Source: Erysipelothrix anatis (GTDB lineage Bacteria > Bacillota_I > Bacilli_A > Erysipelotrichales > Erysipelotrichaceae). Taken from it: 64,000 nt of DNA. Positions 15,477 through 24,336 of the stretch are shown here, in pieces; the first letter of the stretch is position 1, and each line of letters starts with the position of its first letter. A model generated the notes under the pieces. The model saw only the letters and a program-made list of their open reading frames with translations. It made no database searches and had not been told where the DNA came from. The position numbers were made by a program, and so were the translations under genes. The DNA lies in NCBI RefSeq assembly GCF_009828745.1, contig NZ_WTSX01000004.1, forward strand, positions 1 to 64,000, read 5' to 3'.

Positions 15477-17761
15477 GACTGTTTTAGTTTAACGACGGTA
15501 GCTCCCGAGCCACCTTCACCAATACTTCCAAGCTCGAATGAACCGACATGTTTATTCTTTCGAAGTCTATCGTGAACAGCGTTACGGAGTTGTCCGGTAC
15601 CGTGCCCGTGTACTATTCGGAATTGAACGACATTGTTGACAAGGGCATCATCAATAAATTTATCTACCATTGGAATTGCTTCCGCAACACGTTTACCGAT
15701 TATATTTAACTCTGTATTGAATGATGAACGAGCACTGATAGAATGTGATTTCCGTTGTTTTGATTTCACTTTTGGTGCTGGTCCAGCAATCTTAGTCAAT
15801 TTTGATAAATCGACTTTAACTTTTAGACCAGAGATTGATACGTGTGCGGTATTCTTTTCAATACTTTCTACCACACCAACCTGGCTGGTTGATTTTAGTT
15901 TAACCCGATCACCAATCGCAATATCATCTACTACAATTTCACGTTGCATTGATTCAATCTTTTTGACGGCTTGTTTTCTAAAATCAGGACGGCTTGATTG
16001 ATTAATCACATCAAGTTGTTTCTGAGCTTCTGAAAGCATCTCTTCGAGATAGGATTCATTTTCTTCAACTAATTTTTCTTTTTCTTTTTCAAATGCACGT
16101 TGCATTGCTTCACGATCTAACAGAAGCTGCGCTTTGTCTTTTTCTAACTCATTTTCTTTCTCATTCAGCTCAACAATTTTTTGTTCTTGCTCTTGAATTT
16201 TGGCCTCAAGAATTTCCATCATATGTTCTGTTTCATATTGACTTGCTTCTTTATACTCCTGAGCCTGATTGATAATCGCTTCGTTTAAGCCAAGGCGTTT
16301 AGCAATCGCAAACGCATTCGATTCGCCCATGATGTTTTCACGGTAGCGATACGTTGGCATCAAATTTTGAAGGTCAAATTCAACGCTAGCAATTAGAATA
16401 TCCTCAAATTGCGTACCATATTGTTTTAATCTTGAGAAGTGCGTTGTTGCGACAACCCAACATCCAACATCTCGGAAATGGTCAAGAATCGCCATGGAAA
16501 GACTCTCTCCTTCGAGAGGATCCGTTTGCGAACCGAGCTCGTCAAGCAGTACAATCGAATTGCGTGTTGCATCTTCACTGACCGTTGTCATCGTTTGCAT
16601 ATGTGCTGAAAACGACGATAACGACTTCTCAATAGACTGTTGATCCCCAATATCCACAAAAATTTTGTCAACCAACATAACTTCTGCTTCTTCAGCGCAC
16701 ACTGGGAAGCCCGCTAAGGTCATCATAATACTCAAACCTATTGTTTTGAGCGACACTGATTTACCACCAGTGTTCGGCCCTGAAATGAGTATCATTCGGT
16801 GAGGCGGAATCATTTGATATGTATTTGAAACGACTGTTTTAGGGTCAATTAGTGGATGACGTGCGTTCTTCAACTTTAAAGAATCTTTGGTCAATGTTGC
16901 GACGACCGCGTCATTTTTATGGCCCCATTCTGCTTTCGCAAAGAGCGCATCAAGAATTCCTGCAGTATCAACATCAGCTTCTAATTGTAGGGCTTCCCCA
17001 GCAATTAGACCCGATGTTTCGCGACAAATTCGCTCAATTTCATCGGCTTCTTGATGATGTAAACCTTGAAGTTCATTTTGCATGCGTGATAAAAACGCAG
17101 GCTCAAAATATACAGATTGTCCACTTGCGGATTCACCATATATTGTTCCATCGAGTTTGTTTTTCTCGGATGGCTTGATTAAGAATGTTTTACGACCATG
17201 TTGTAATGAAACAACCGCTTCGCTCAACATGGAACGATTTTTCGTCAAAAACTCTTGCGTTTGTTTATCGATATTTCCTTCAAGCTGCGTAATACTTCTT
17301 CGAATCGAAGAAAGTGTTGTGCTTGCTCGATCAAGAACATTCCCTTGTTCTCCAAATGCATGATTGATATGATCAAGCACTTTTTCATTCACAACTAAAC
17401 TTTCAAACAAGTCATCCAAAGCAGGATAACTGCCTTCAACTTTCTCGTATTGATTTTTTAAGCGTTGAATCCCTTGCATAAAGCGACCGACATCGATGAT
17501 TTCATCAATTGCGAGTGTTCCACCTTTTGCTGCGAACCCTAGTGCAAAATTTACATCGGTAATACCACCAAAAGATAATGATCCGTTGGTTATAACTAGT
17601 TGCAGTGCATCTTTTGCACGTGCTAAATCTCGACGAACGATTAAAGCAGAAAAAGAAGGCTCACTTTGTAGCACCTTCTCTTTCCCTAGTGAGAACGATG
17701 CGTAAAATGATACTCGTTCTAGTACTTTATCGAACTCGAGACGAGACGATATATTATTCAT
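15473..17761 (-). CDS. mutS2: MutS2 family ATPase with Smr domain
   Basis: 762 residues. Walker A is GPNTGGKS (about 330), followed by 'STFS'-like and 'LLDELGSQTDP' Walker B and signature motifs. A long charged coiled coil spans about 505-600, then a KOW-like segment, then a C-terminal Smr domain with 'VHGHGTGQLR'. MutS2 binds branched DNA and, in Bacillus, collided ribosomes. The Smr motif usually written LDLxG reads LNIIG here. The start overlaps cvpA by 8 bases. Confidence 0.93.
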   Translation of the reverse strand: MNNISSRLEFDKVLERVSFYASFSLGKEKVLQSEPSFSALIVRRDLARAKDALQLVITNGSLSFGGITDVNFALGFAAKGGTLAIDEIIDVGRFMQGIQRLKNQYEKVEGSYPALDDLFESLVVNEKVLDHINHAFGEQGNVLDRASTTLSSIRRSITQLEGNIDKQTQEFLTKNRSMLSEAVVSLQHGRKTFLIKPSEKNKLDGTIYGESASGQSVYFEPAFLSRMQNELQGLHHQEADEIERICRETSGLIAGEALQLEADVDTAGILDALFAKAEWGHKNDAVVATLTKDSLKLKNARHPLIDPKTVVSNTYQMIPPHRMILISGPNTGGKSVSLKTIGLSIMMTLAGFPVCAEEAEVMLVDKIFVDIGDQQSIEKSLSSFSAHMQTMTTVSEDATRNSIVLLDELGSQTDPLEGESLSMAILDHFRDVGCWVVATTHFSRLKQYGTQFEDILIASVEFDLQNLMPTYRYRENIMGESNAFAIAKRLGLNEAIINQAQEYKEASQYETEHMMEILEAKIQEQEQKIVELNEKENELEKDKAQLLLDREAMQRAFEKEKEKLVEENESYLEEMLSEAQKQLDVINQSSRPDFRKQAVKKIESMQREIVVDDIAIGDRVKLKSTSQVGVVESIEKNTAHVSISGLKVKVDLSKLTKIAGPAPKVKSKQRKSHSISARSSFNTELNIIGKRVAEAIPMVDKFIDDALVNNVVQFRIVHGHGTGQLRNAVHDRLRKNKHVGSFELGSIGEGGSGATVVKLKQS

Positions 17762-18419
17762 ATTTATTTAAAAACTCCTTAATTTCTTGATCTGTAAAAT
17801 TATTATCCGTTAGCCATTTTACCATTGCCTGTTCTTGTTCGTCGGGTAGTTTTTGTTCCATGATAATCGATTGAATTGCATCATTTCGAATGATAAAGTC
17901 ATCGACAAATACGAGTACAGGCTGTCCGACTTCATTGACTTGTTTTAACCACGTATTATTAACAACATCTTGGCCATTGATAATTAATGGTGTTGAGAGT
18001 AGTAAAATCGCAATCATTAATTTAACTCCGAACATCACGACAGCAAACACACCGCCAATTGCTGAATTAACTTGTTTAATTAGTGGCATCTTGGATATGA
18101 ATGATGCAAGTGGTGTTACAAGTAACAAGAGGATACGTATTACTACAAATAGAATTACGAACCAAATCAGGCGGTTAACCTGATTGCCTACGAATTGATT
18201 AATCGTAACAAGTCCATTACCATCTAACTTGACGAATGTGATGACTTTGGAAAATGCAGGAGAAAGAAGCCATGCTGCAAAAAGTGCAACAAAAGTTCCT
18301 ACTACGTCTACGATTTGCAAGAGCATTCCCCGCTTGTAACCTCTATATAGGTCAATGAGGAACCATATGATAATCACACCGTTTAAGTAGATCATCCAAT
18401 CTGATGGAAATGTAATCAT
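17754..18419 (-). CDS. CvpA family membrane protein
   Basis: 221 residues with four predicted membrane segments (about 8-25, 30-52, 78-100, 118-140) and a glycine-rich 'DVVGTFVALFAAWLL' stretch typical of the CvpA family. The C-terminus is a soluble acidic helical tail. The family is linked to cell envelope and colicin V production phenotypes, and the cvpA-mutS2 pairing is common in Firmicutes. It is the first gene of the repair operon, and 72 bases separate it from the divergent rnhC. Confidence 0.8.
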   Translation of the reverse strand: MITFPSDWMIYLNGVIIIWFLIDLYRGYKRGMLLQIVDVVGTFVALFAAWLLSPAFSKVITFVKLDGNGLVTINQFVGNQVNRLIWFVILFVVIRILLLLVTPLASFISKMPLIKQVNSAIGGVFAVVMFGVKLMIAILLLSTPLIINGQDVVNNTWLKQVNEVGQPVLVFVDDFIIRNDAIQSIIMEQKLPDEQEQAMVKWLTDNNFTDQEIKEFLNKYE

Positions 18420-18456
18420 TGTATCACTCCTTTATTTAATCATAATCTAAAAATAT

Positions 18457-18485
18457 TTGTGATTCAACTTCAAATAGTCTATATT
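18457..18485 (+). promoter_or_regulatory. Promoter giving a probably leaderless rnhC transcript
   Basis: TTGTGA (18457-18462), a 17-base spacer and TATATT (18480-18485) place the transcription start at or next to the ATG at 18492. No ribosome binding site is present. Confidence 0.5.
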
Positions 18486-18491
18486 ATTGTT

Positions 18492-19394
18492 ATGAAACCA
18501 ATCACATTAAAACTTACAAACGATCAAATATTTGATCTTAAAAAGCGTTATTACGCTTACAAAATACGGACTGACTTACCGTACACACATTTCCAGATTC
18601 GTGGTGACGATTTTACAATTACCGCATACACAAGTGGAAAAGTAGTATTTCAAGGTCATTCTGCTGTTTTTCATGCTTCACTTTATGGATACGTCGAATC
18701 AGAAGAAACGCAATCGACTAAGAAAGTATCTACTCAAAGTAACGCAACACCAACTCGCTATCCTATGGCAGGATCTGATGAGGTTGGTACCGGAGACTAC
18801 TTTGGTCCAATTACCGTGTGTGCTGCTTATCTTACTGATGCAGACCTAAATGTCCTTCCCGTCAGCAAAATCGTAGATTCTAAACAGATTAATGACGACA
18901 CGATTCGACAACTCGCACCCGTTATCATGGAGACCATCACATATAGTCTGCTCGTATTAGAAAATGCTAAATACAACAGTGTCCATAAAACAATGAATAT
19001 GAACGTTATCAAAGCAAAGCTTCATAATAAGGCTTTCCTGAATTTATCGAATAAAATAACAATGCCCACTTTATCCGTAATTGATCAATTCATGCCTAAG
19101 GATGCTTATTTCAAAGCCCTTGCTCAAGAACCCGAAGTCTATAAAGACTTAACGTTTGAAACAAAGGCCGAGAATAAATATTTAGCTGTAGCATGCGCTG
19201 CAATCATTGCACGCTTTGCATTTCTTGAAGCGCTCGACCAATTAGGAACACTTTATGATTTCGAATTCCCTAAAGGTGCTGGAGCTCATGTAGATATTGC
19301 AGGTAAAGTATTTATCGAACGCTATGGGCAGGATGCCTTACATAAAGTCGCAAAAACCCATTTTGCAAATACTCAAAAAATAATTAATCTTTAA
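18492..19394 (+). CDS. rnhC: Ribonuclease HIII
   Basis: 300 residues from ATG 18492; an upstream in-frame ATG at 18459 lies in the promoter. The N-terminal TBP-like domain (1-75) is followed by the RNase H fold with 'GSDEVGTGDYFGP' (about 97-109; catalytic Asp and Glu), 'DSKQIND' and 'IDQFMP'. It removes RNA from RNA-DNA hybrids. The start has no ribosome binding site and a promoter immediately upstream. It is convergent with the dCMP deaminase gene, which it overlaps by 11 bases. Confidence 0.93.
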   Translation: MKPITLKLTNDQIFDLKKRYYAYKIRTDLPYTHFQIRGDDFTITAYTSGKVVFQGHSAVFHASLYGYVESEETQSTKKVSTQSNATPTRYPMAGSDEVGTGDYFGPITVCAAYLTDADLNVLPVSKIVDSKQINDDTIRQLAPVIMETITYSLLVLENAKYNSVHKTMNMNVIKAKLHNKAFLNLSNKITMPTLSVIDQFMPKDAYFKALAQEPEVYKDLTFETKAENKYLAVACAAIIARFAFLEALDQLGTLYDFEFPKGAGAHVDIAGKVFIERYGQDALHKVAKTHFANTQKIINL

Positions 19395-19863
19395 CCAGTT
19401 CAATACGGACTGGTTTTTCTAACCGTCGTAACGAAACACCTGCACTCATAAGCATTCTTTTTGAAGCGATGACAGAGTCCGTTGCCGCATACTTATCGTC
19501 TTCATAGACAACCTCGGTAATTCCACTCTGAACTATCGCTTTCGTACACTCATGACATGGAAATAGCGAAACATAAATCGAACATCCTCTTAAAGATGTC
19601 GTAGCATTCAGAATTGCATTGAGTTCAGCATGTACAACATAAGGATATTTTGTTGCTAACATTTCACCGTCACGCTCCCACGGAAATTCATCATCACTTA
19701 CTCCGATTGGAAATCCGTTGTACCCGATTCCAACAATTTTTTTGTGCGGGTCAATGATTGCTGCTCCGACCTGGGTTGAGGGATCCTTTGAACGTTTAGC
19801 AGATAAATGTGCTAAACCCATAAAATATTCATCCCAAGAAATTGCATTTTGACGTTTCGACAT
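19384..19863 (-). CDS. comEB: dCMP deaminase (ComEB type)
   Basis: 159 residues. The cytidine-deaminase zinc motifs are HAELNAIL (about 84-91) and PCHECTKAI (about 113-121), with Glu as the proton shuttle. It converts dCMP to dUMP for thymidylate synthesis. Close resemblance to ComEB of Bacillus, although no competence genes adjoin it. It starts 8 bases after the rhomboid-like gene and so is probably the last gene of the lspA operon. Confidence 0.9.
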   Translation of the reverse strand: MSKRQNAISWDEYFMGLAHLSAKRSKDPSTQVGAAIIDPHKKIVGIGYNGFPIGVSDDEFPWERDGEMLATKYPYVVHAELNAILNATTSLRGCSIYVSLFPCHECTKAIVQSGITEVVYEDDKYAATDSVIASKRMLMSAGVSLRRLEKPVRIELVKD

Positions 19864-19871
19864 AAAGCCTC

Positions 19872-21062
19872 CTATGAAAGTATATTTTTTAAGTGTTCAG
19901 AATAGCCAGTAAATCCAAAGCTATCCCATGATTTGATTAAATTCTCTGCAATCGTTGCATTACTAATTGCATCTTTTTGCATCACCATGATCGCAATAAG
20001 AAGAATATAGAAGATAGGCATTAAGACTTTTAATCCTGTGCGAATGCTTTCCCAATCTCGGCGCTTGGAGAACAAGAAGCCAAGAAGAAGACCAGCAAAC
20101 AGACCACCACCCATCGCTGTATAGCTAGAGCCTGGTAGCATCATAATCAAAATGTTCATGAATACAATCGAAGAAATTTGACTAAGTACACGAGGCACTT
20201 TATAAATTTGAGTTTCATACACATAGATTAGAAGTGCACCCAGTGTTGCCGCAAGTCCTGCAGCCATACCATATCCGATAGCAGTATCTTGCATGATAAA
20301 GAGGAACATATTTCCTGATATCGTTCCAACAAAGAATATGATAAGGAAACGTTTCCATCCAACAACGGGTTCTAACAACGTTGCAATGTTTCTTAGTATC
20401 ATCAGATTTAGCAGAAGATGAAAGAAATCAATATGCACGAATGCTGATGTGACAAAACGCCACACTTCGTAACCATAGCCGACTAAGGGTTTATAGAATC
20501 CACCTGCCATGATCATAACACTATCAAAGTCGAAGCCTTGCATTGCCAAGAACAGTGCAAGTCCATACCCTATCATCGCCATAATCATAATAGCATTGGT
20601 AGCTGGGAACATTTTGCGTTGAACTTGTTTTTGTGCTTTAAACATTGTTTTTCGAAGATCCATCACTGCTTTTGATAATGATTTTTCTGGATTGCTACTC
20701 ATTGAAATTGAGTTTTCAATGTTTGGAAATTGTTCCATGAATTTTGAATGCGATGTATACCCTGGCAACACAACGACATTTTCGTCATTACGTACCGTTG
20801 TATTGTCATCAACAGAAATATTAAGGCCTTTAGCCTCCGTTTTAAAAACGACGGCAAGCGATTCTCGATGCGCTTGAATTGCAAGTGGATCAATCGCCTG
20901 CAGCGGTTTGCTCGTAATCATAATAATCGGCAATGACGCATGCGTTGCATTGGTTAACCAAATCTCATCATTTGCTTTTGTCATTGTAATCATTTGATAA
21001 CCATGTTCTTTGATTAAATAATTTGAAAGTTCGATAAGCCATGCACCATAGAGCTTATTCAC
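19872..21062 (-). CDS. Rhomboid-fold membrane protein, probably catalytically inactive
   Basis: 396 residues. A cytoplasmic N-terminal domain of about 170 residues, as in GluP/YqgP, precedes six or seven membrane segments. The structural motif 'HIDFFHLLLNLM' and the GWKR loop are kept. At the position of the GxSG nucleophile motif the sequence is GMAAGLAATLGALL, so Ser is replaced by Ala. The His that should precede GGL is replaced by Met (AMGGGL). It therefore looks like a rhomboid pseudoprotease. The operon order lspA-rluD-rhomboid-comEB places it with membrane protein maturation. Confidence 0.85.
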   Translation of the reverse strand: MNKLYGAWLIELSNYLIKEHGYQMITMTKANDEIWLTNATHASLPIIMITSKPLQAIDPLAIQAHRESLAVVFKTEAKGLNISVDDNTTVRNDENVVVLPGYTSHSKFMEQFPNIENSISMSSNPEKSLSKAVMDLRKTMFKAQKQVQRKMFPATNAIMIMAMIGYGLALFLAMQGFDFDSVMIMAGGFYKPLVGYGYEVWRFVTSAFVHIDFFHLLLNLMILRNIATLLEPVVGWKRFLIIFFVGTISGNMFLFIMQDTAIGYGMAAGLAATLGALLIYVYETQIYKVPRVLSQISSIVFMNILIMMLPGSSYTAMGGGLFAGLLLGFLFSKRRDWESIRTGLKVLMPIFYILLIAIMVMQKDAISNATIAENLIKSWDSFGFTGYSEHLKNILS

Positions 21063-21970
21063 GAATCGAGGCGTCTCACTTCATTGATTGTATCTTGCAT
21101 AATTTGTGGCATTTGACTTTCAAATTCTAGGGCTTCATGTGTAATTGGGTGCGTAAATTTTAGACGGAATGCATGAAGACATTGTCCTTGTGTATCCAGT
21201 GTATTCTTGTAGCTGTAGGTTGCATCGCCTACAATTGGATGTTGGATGTAACTGCAGTGAACACGAATTTGGTGTGTACGACCGGTTTCCAATTTACATC
21301 TGAGTAAGCTATGATCTTTAAACTTTTCAACCAAGAAAAGGTGTGTAACTGCTTCTTTACTATTTTTATCTGTGACAGTCATTCGTTGGCGATTACGGGT
21401 ATCGCGACCAATTGGTGCATCTACAGTTGCACTTTGGTGTGGGAATGCATGGTGTACCAGTGCATAATACTCACGAGAAATCTCACGATTCTTGAGGGCC
21501 TCTACCAAAAGTTCATGTGCTTCATTTGTTTTAGCAACAATTAATAGACCCGATGTATCTTTATCGAGACGATGGACAATACCTGGGCGCAATTCACCAT
21601 TTAAATCACTCAAATGGTTTGTGTGTGCAAGCAGTCCATGTACCAAAGTTGCTTGGTTTAGTGTCGACGGTGACGGGTGAACAATTAATCCTTTGGGTTT
21701 GTTCACAACCATAAGATGCTCATCTTCATACACGATATCCAAGTCCATTTTTATCGGTTGAATTGTTGTATCTTTTTCTGTGATTTCATAACTCACAACA
21801 TCAGACTCTTTCAAGCGATAATTTCGCTTCGTTGTTTTATCATTAACAAGAATTTTCCCATCTTCAATCCATGCTTGAATAACACTACGGGAGTAATCTC
21901 CAAGCAGTAGTGCCATATACTGGTCAATGCGTATTCCTTCTAATTGTTCATCAATCATTATTTTGTTCAT
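21059..21970 (-). CDS. rluD: RluD-type 23S rRNA pseudouridine synthase
   Basis: 303 residues. An S4-like domain (about 12-75) precedes the catalytic domain with HRLDKDTSGLL (about 130-140, catalytic Asp) and the 'RTHQIRVH' motif. It modifies helix 69 uridines in 23S rRNA. The start overlaps lspA by 20 bases, and the end overlaps the rhomboid start by 4. The lspA-rluD pairing is common in Firmicutes. Residue choice among RluA/C/D paralogues is by position and length, so the exact target is likely but not certain. Confidence 0.9.
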   Translation of the reverse strand: MNKIMIDEQLEGIRIDQYMALLLGDYSRSVIQAWIEDGKILVNDKTTKRNYRLKESDVVSYEITEKDTTIQPIKMDLDIVYEDEHLMVVNKPKGLIVHPSPSTLNQATLVHGLLAHTNHLSDLNGELRPGIVHRLDKDTSGLLIVAKTNEAHELLVEALKNREISREYYALVHHAFPHQSATVDAPIGRDTRNRQRMTVTDKNSKEAVTHLFLVEKFKDHSLLRCKLETGRTHQIRVHCSYIQHPIVGDATYSYKNTLDTQGQCLHAFRLKFTHPITHEALEFESQMPQIMQDTINEVRRLDS

Positions 21971-22424
21971 GTTTTAACCTCATCTCCTCACGAAGAATAA
22001 TCAATATTACTAAAAAAACTCCAAATACCACTGCCATGTCCGCAACATTGAAAACTGGGAAGGCATAGCCAAATATATTAAAACTAAACATATCTCTTAC
22101 ATATCCAAATACGACACGATCTACAAAATTCCCAACTGCACCAGCAAGTATAAAAGCAATTGCTGTTAAGTGGAGGGGTTCAGACTGTTTTACGTAGTAA
22201 TAGACCAATGCTCCAATAATAATTGGTGTCACAAATAAGAACACAAATTGCTTACCTGATAATAGACTCCATGCAGCACCATAATTACGGACATATGTTA
22301 ATTCGAAAAAATTAGGGATAATTGTTATAGATTGACCTAAGCGTAATGTCGTTTCAATCCAATATTTTACGAATAAATCAAGTGCTAAGATTCCTGCACT
22401 TAATACCAATAATAGTTTTTTCAT
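21951..22424 (-). CDS. lspA: Lipoprotein signal peptidase II
   Basis: 157 residues with four membrane helices. The catalytic aspartates lie in 'GAVGNFVDRVVFGYVRDMF' (about 98-116) and 'VFNVADMAVVFG' (about 124-135), and the 'NYGAAWS' motif is near residue 52. It cleaves lipoprotein signal peptides in the membrane. First gene of the lspA-rluD-rhomboid-comEB operon. Confidence 0.95.
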   Translation of the reverse strand: MKKLLLVLSAGILALDLFVKYWIETTLRLGQSITIIPNFFELTYVRNYGAAWSLLSGKQFVFLFVTPIIIGALVYYYVKQSEPLHLTAIAFILAGAVGNFVDRVVFGYVRDMFSFNIFGYAFPVFNVADMAVVFGVFLVILIILREEMRLKHEQNND

Positions 22425-22473
22425 AAATTCCTCGCTTTATGATTTATTATAACACGCTATGCGTATCGTTGCA

Positions 22474-22503
22474 TTAAAAAAGGACCGCTAACCAGCGACC
22501 CTC
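22474..22503 (-). terminator. Terminator of the esterase operon
   Basis: GGxCGCT-GGTT-AGCGGTCC stem followed by TTTTTT on the - strand, overlapping the end of the esterase gene. Confidence 0.6.
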
Positions 22504-23495
22504 ACTAAAAATTCAACAAAGCGTTCAAATGTTATTTGTGACTGTTCGAGTGTCATGATAAATTGATATTCATGAACCAACTCCGCTTCAGATTCATCAT
22601 AAAATGCTGCAGTCACATCAACGCCCAGATTTTGAAGCGCATCAACCAGTTTCAAGCCATCCTGGGTGAATGTCATTGTATTGCCATCAGTAACGAAGGC
22701 AGGTGGAAAATCTTCATTTACATAATCGATGATGGTCAGTTCATCAATGTAGTCCCCTTGACGCCAATTTTTTTCACCAAAATATGCCCAACCAATTCGC
22801 TCAAAGAAGAAGTCCAATGCACCTTTGCCAAAATCTGCAAACGAGAGAATTTCATTCAAGTCATACGGACCACTGAATAATCCAACTCCCGTTATTGTAT
22901 TTGGAGCCATCACAGGCTTGATCCCTACTTTTTCTGAGTATGCAGCATCATTTTGAATGAGGACAAATTGAGACACAATGTGAGCACCGGCAGAATCTCC
23001 CGCATAAAACACTTTATCCATGTTCAGGTTGTACGAATCACGATTGGATAACAAGTGCGAGTAGAGCTCCCCAACTTGTATAATTTGACTTGGATAGTTA
23101 GCCTCAGGAGCACGTTGATAATTCATATTTGCCACAACAAAACCACGTTGTGCTAATAATACTGAATACTCTGTGATATCCACTTTATCACCACCTACAA
23201 ATGCACCACCATGTACCCAAATAATGACCGGCTCCATTCCAGTTGCATTTTTTGGTTTATAGAGATCAAAGATGTTATCTGTTTCAACTGATGGATAGAC
23301 CAGATTTTCTTGGACATCAACTTGTGCTCGAATTTCATCATAATTTTCAGGCGGTTTCGCAATTCCCACATCAAAAGCACGACGAACCACCGTCGCGGAT
23401 ACATACGGATTAAAATAGATATAACCAAACAGCCCCGAAAAAACGATTGTGAGTGTTAGAAATATGCCAATAATGTTGCGTTGGTATTGTTTCAC
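22488..23495 (-). CDS. Alpha/beta hydrolase (hormone-sensitive lipase-like esterase)
   Basis: 335 residues with an N-terminal membrane anchor or signal (about 8-30). The oxyanion motif HGGAFVGG lies near 103-110, the nucleophile elbow is GDSAG (about 166-170), and acid and His candidates lie towards the C-terminus ('DGNTM', 'LVHEYQF'). It is probably a surface-anchored carboxylesterase acting outside the cytoplasm. It overlaps the preceding isochorismatase-like gene by 4 bases. The substrate cannot be told from sequence. Confidence 0.8.
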   Translation of the reverse strand: MKQYQRNIIGIFLTLTIVFSGLFGYIYFNPYVSATVVRRAFDVGIAKPPENYDEIRAQVDVQENLVYPSVETDNIFDLYKPKNATGMEPVIIWVHGGAFVGGDKVDITEYSVLLAQRGFVVANMNYQRAPEANYPSQIIQVGELYSHLLSNRDSYNLNMDKVFYAGDSAGAHIVSQFVLIQNDAAYSEKVGIKPVMAPNTITGVGLFSGPYDLNEILSFADFGKGALDFFFERIGWAYFGEKNWRQGDYIDELTIIDYVNEDFPPAFVTDGNTMTFTQDGLKLVDALQNLGVDVTAAFYDESEAELVHEYQFIMTLEQSQITFERFVEFLVRVAG

Positions 23496-24025
23496 GCTTC
23501 AGTACCAACAATATCAATTTGGAATCCTGCCATAACTTCCAATGCTTTTAAATCTAAGGATTCATCAAAACTCGATGTTAAATTTCGATTCACAACAATC
23601 CGAGCTTCTGGAAGTGCAGCTTTCGCAATCGCAGCATTTGTGATGACGCAAATATTCGAGACTAAACCCATGATTTCAATTTCATCAAAATCCTGTGTTT
23701 TTAAATAATTTCCCAGTTCGAGTGACCCGAATGTTGGTTTATCAAATATCTGCGTCGAAGTTTTGATCCATGGCGATAATGCTTCAACGATTTCCCAACC
23801 ATAGGTTCCATGGATGCAATGAGGAATTGGTAATCGTTTCCCTTCTTGCGTTTCTAAGTAGTTTTCATAATGGGTGTCTCGCGTAAATACAACGACATCT
23901 TCAGGCTCAAGCTTTGTTTCTAATGTCTCCACGATTTGTTTCACAACATCATCGGCTTTTTCAAATCCTAACGCACCGTCAACAAAATCATTTTGTACAT
24001 CAACTATCATGTATAATTTTTTCAT
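23492..24025 (-). CDS. Isochorismatase-like cysteine hydrolase (nicotinamidase family)
   Basis: 177 residues. Asp in VDVQNDFVDG (about 8-17), 'VVFTRDTHYENY' (about 45-56) and the catalytic Cys in 'GLVSNICVITNA' (about 120-131) match the nicotinamidase arrangement, including the metal-binding 'DTH'. Nicotinamidase would hydrolyse nicotinamide to nicotinate. Related pyrazinamidase-type hydrolases cannot be excluded. First gene of a two-gene unit with the esterase. Confidence 0.8.
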   Translation of the reverse strand: MKKLYMIVDVQNDFVDGALGFEKADDVVKQIVETLETKLEPEDVVVFTRDTHYENYLETQEGKRLPIPHCIHGTYGWEIVEALSPWIKTSTQIFDKPTFGSLELGNYLKTQDFDEIEIMGLVSNICVITNAAIAKAALPEARIVVNRNLTSSFDESLDLKALEVMAGFQIDIVGTEA

Positions 24026-24115
24026 ACAACCACCTCCCTTTAATCATATCACAGCTCGTTTTTTACTGCCTTTTTTACACTTTAATTTCTTGTATTATTT
24101 TTATTTCTTTTAGTA

Positions 24116-24144
24116 TTGTATAATGTGAAATCTAATGTTATAAT
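24116..24144 (+). promoter_or_regulatory. Promoter of tRNA-Leu
   Basis: TTGTAT (24116-24121), 17 bases, TATAAT (24139-24144); the tRNA begins at 24164. Confidence 0.6.
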
Positions 24145-24163
24145 ACATTAGCATTAAGGCAAT

Positions 24164-24247
24164 GCACCAGTGGCGGAACGGTAGACGCGCACGCTTGAGG
24201 GGCGTGTAGAGCAATCTGTGGAAGTTCAAATCTTCTCTGGTGCACCA
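24164..24247 (+). tRNA. tRNA-Leu (anticodon GAG)
   Basis: 84-base class II tRNA with acceptor GCACCAG/CTGGTGC, anticodon loop TTGAGGG, a variable arm and encoded CCA. Confidence 0.93.
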
Positions 24248-24259
24248 ATAAATAATTTA

Positions 24260-24284
24260 GCTGAGATTCACTCTCAGTTTTTTT
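24260..24284 (+). terminator. Terminator of tRNA-Leu
   Basis: CTGAGA-TTCAC-TCTCAG followed by seven T. Confidence 0.75.
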
Positions 24285-24300
24285 ATGCCTACAAACAAAA

Positions 24301-24336
24301 GGATGGTAATCGTCTACGGATTACCATCCTTTTTTA
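24301..24336. terminator. Bidirectional terminator between tRNA-Leu and the RpiR gene
   Basis: GGATGGTAATC-N7-GATTACCATCC with T-runs on both strands, abutting the stop of the RpiR-family gene. Confidence 0.7.
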
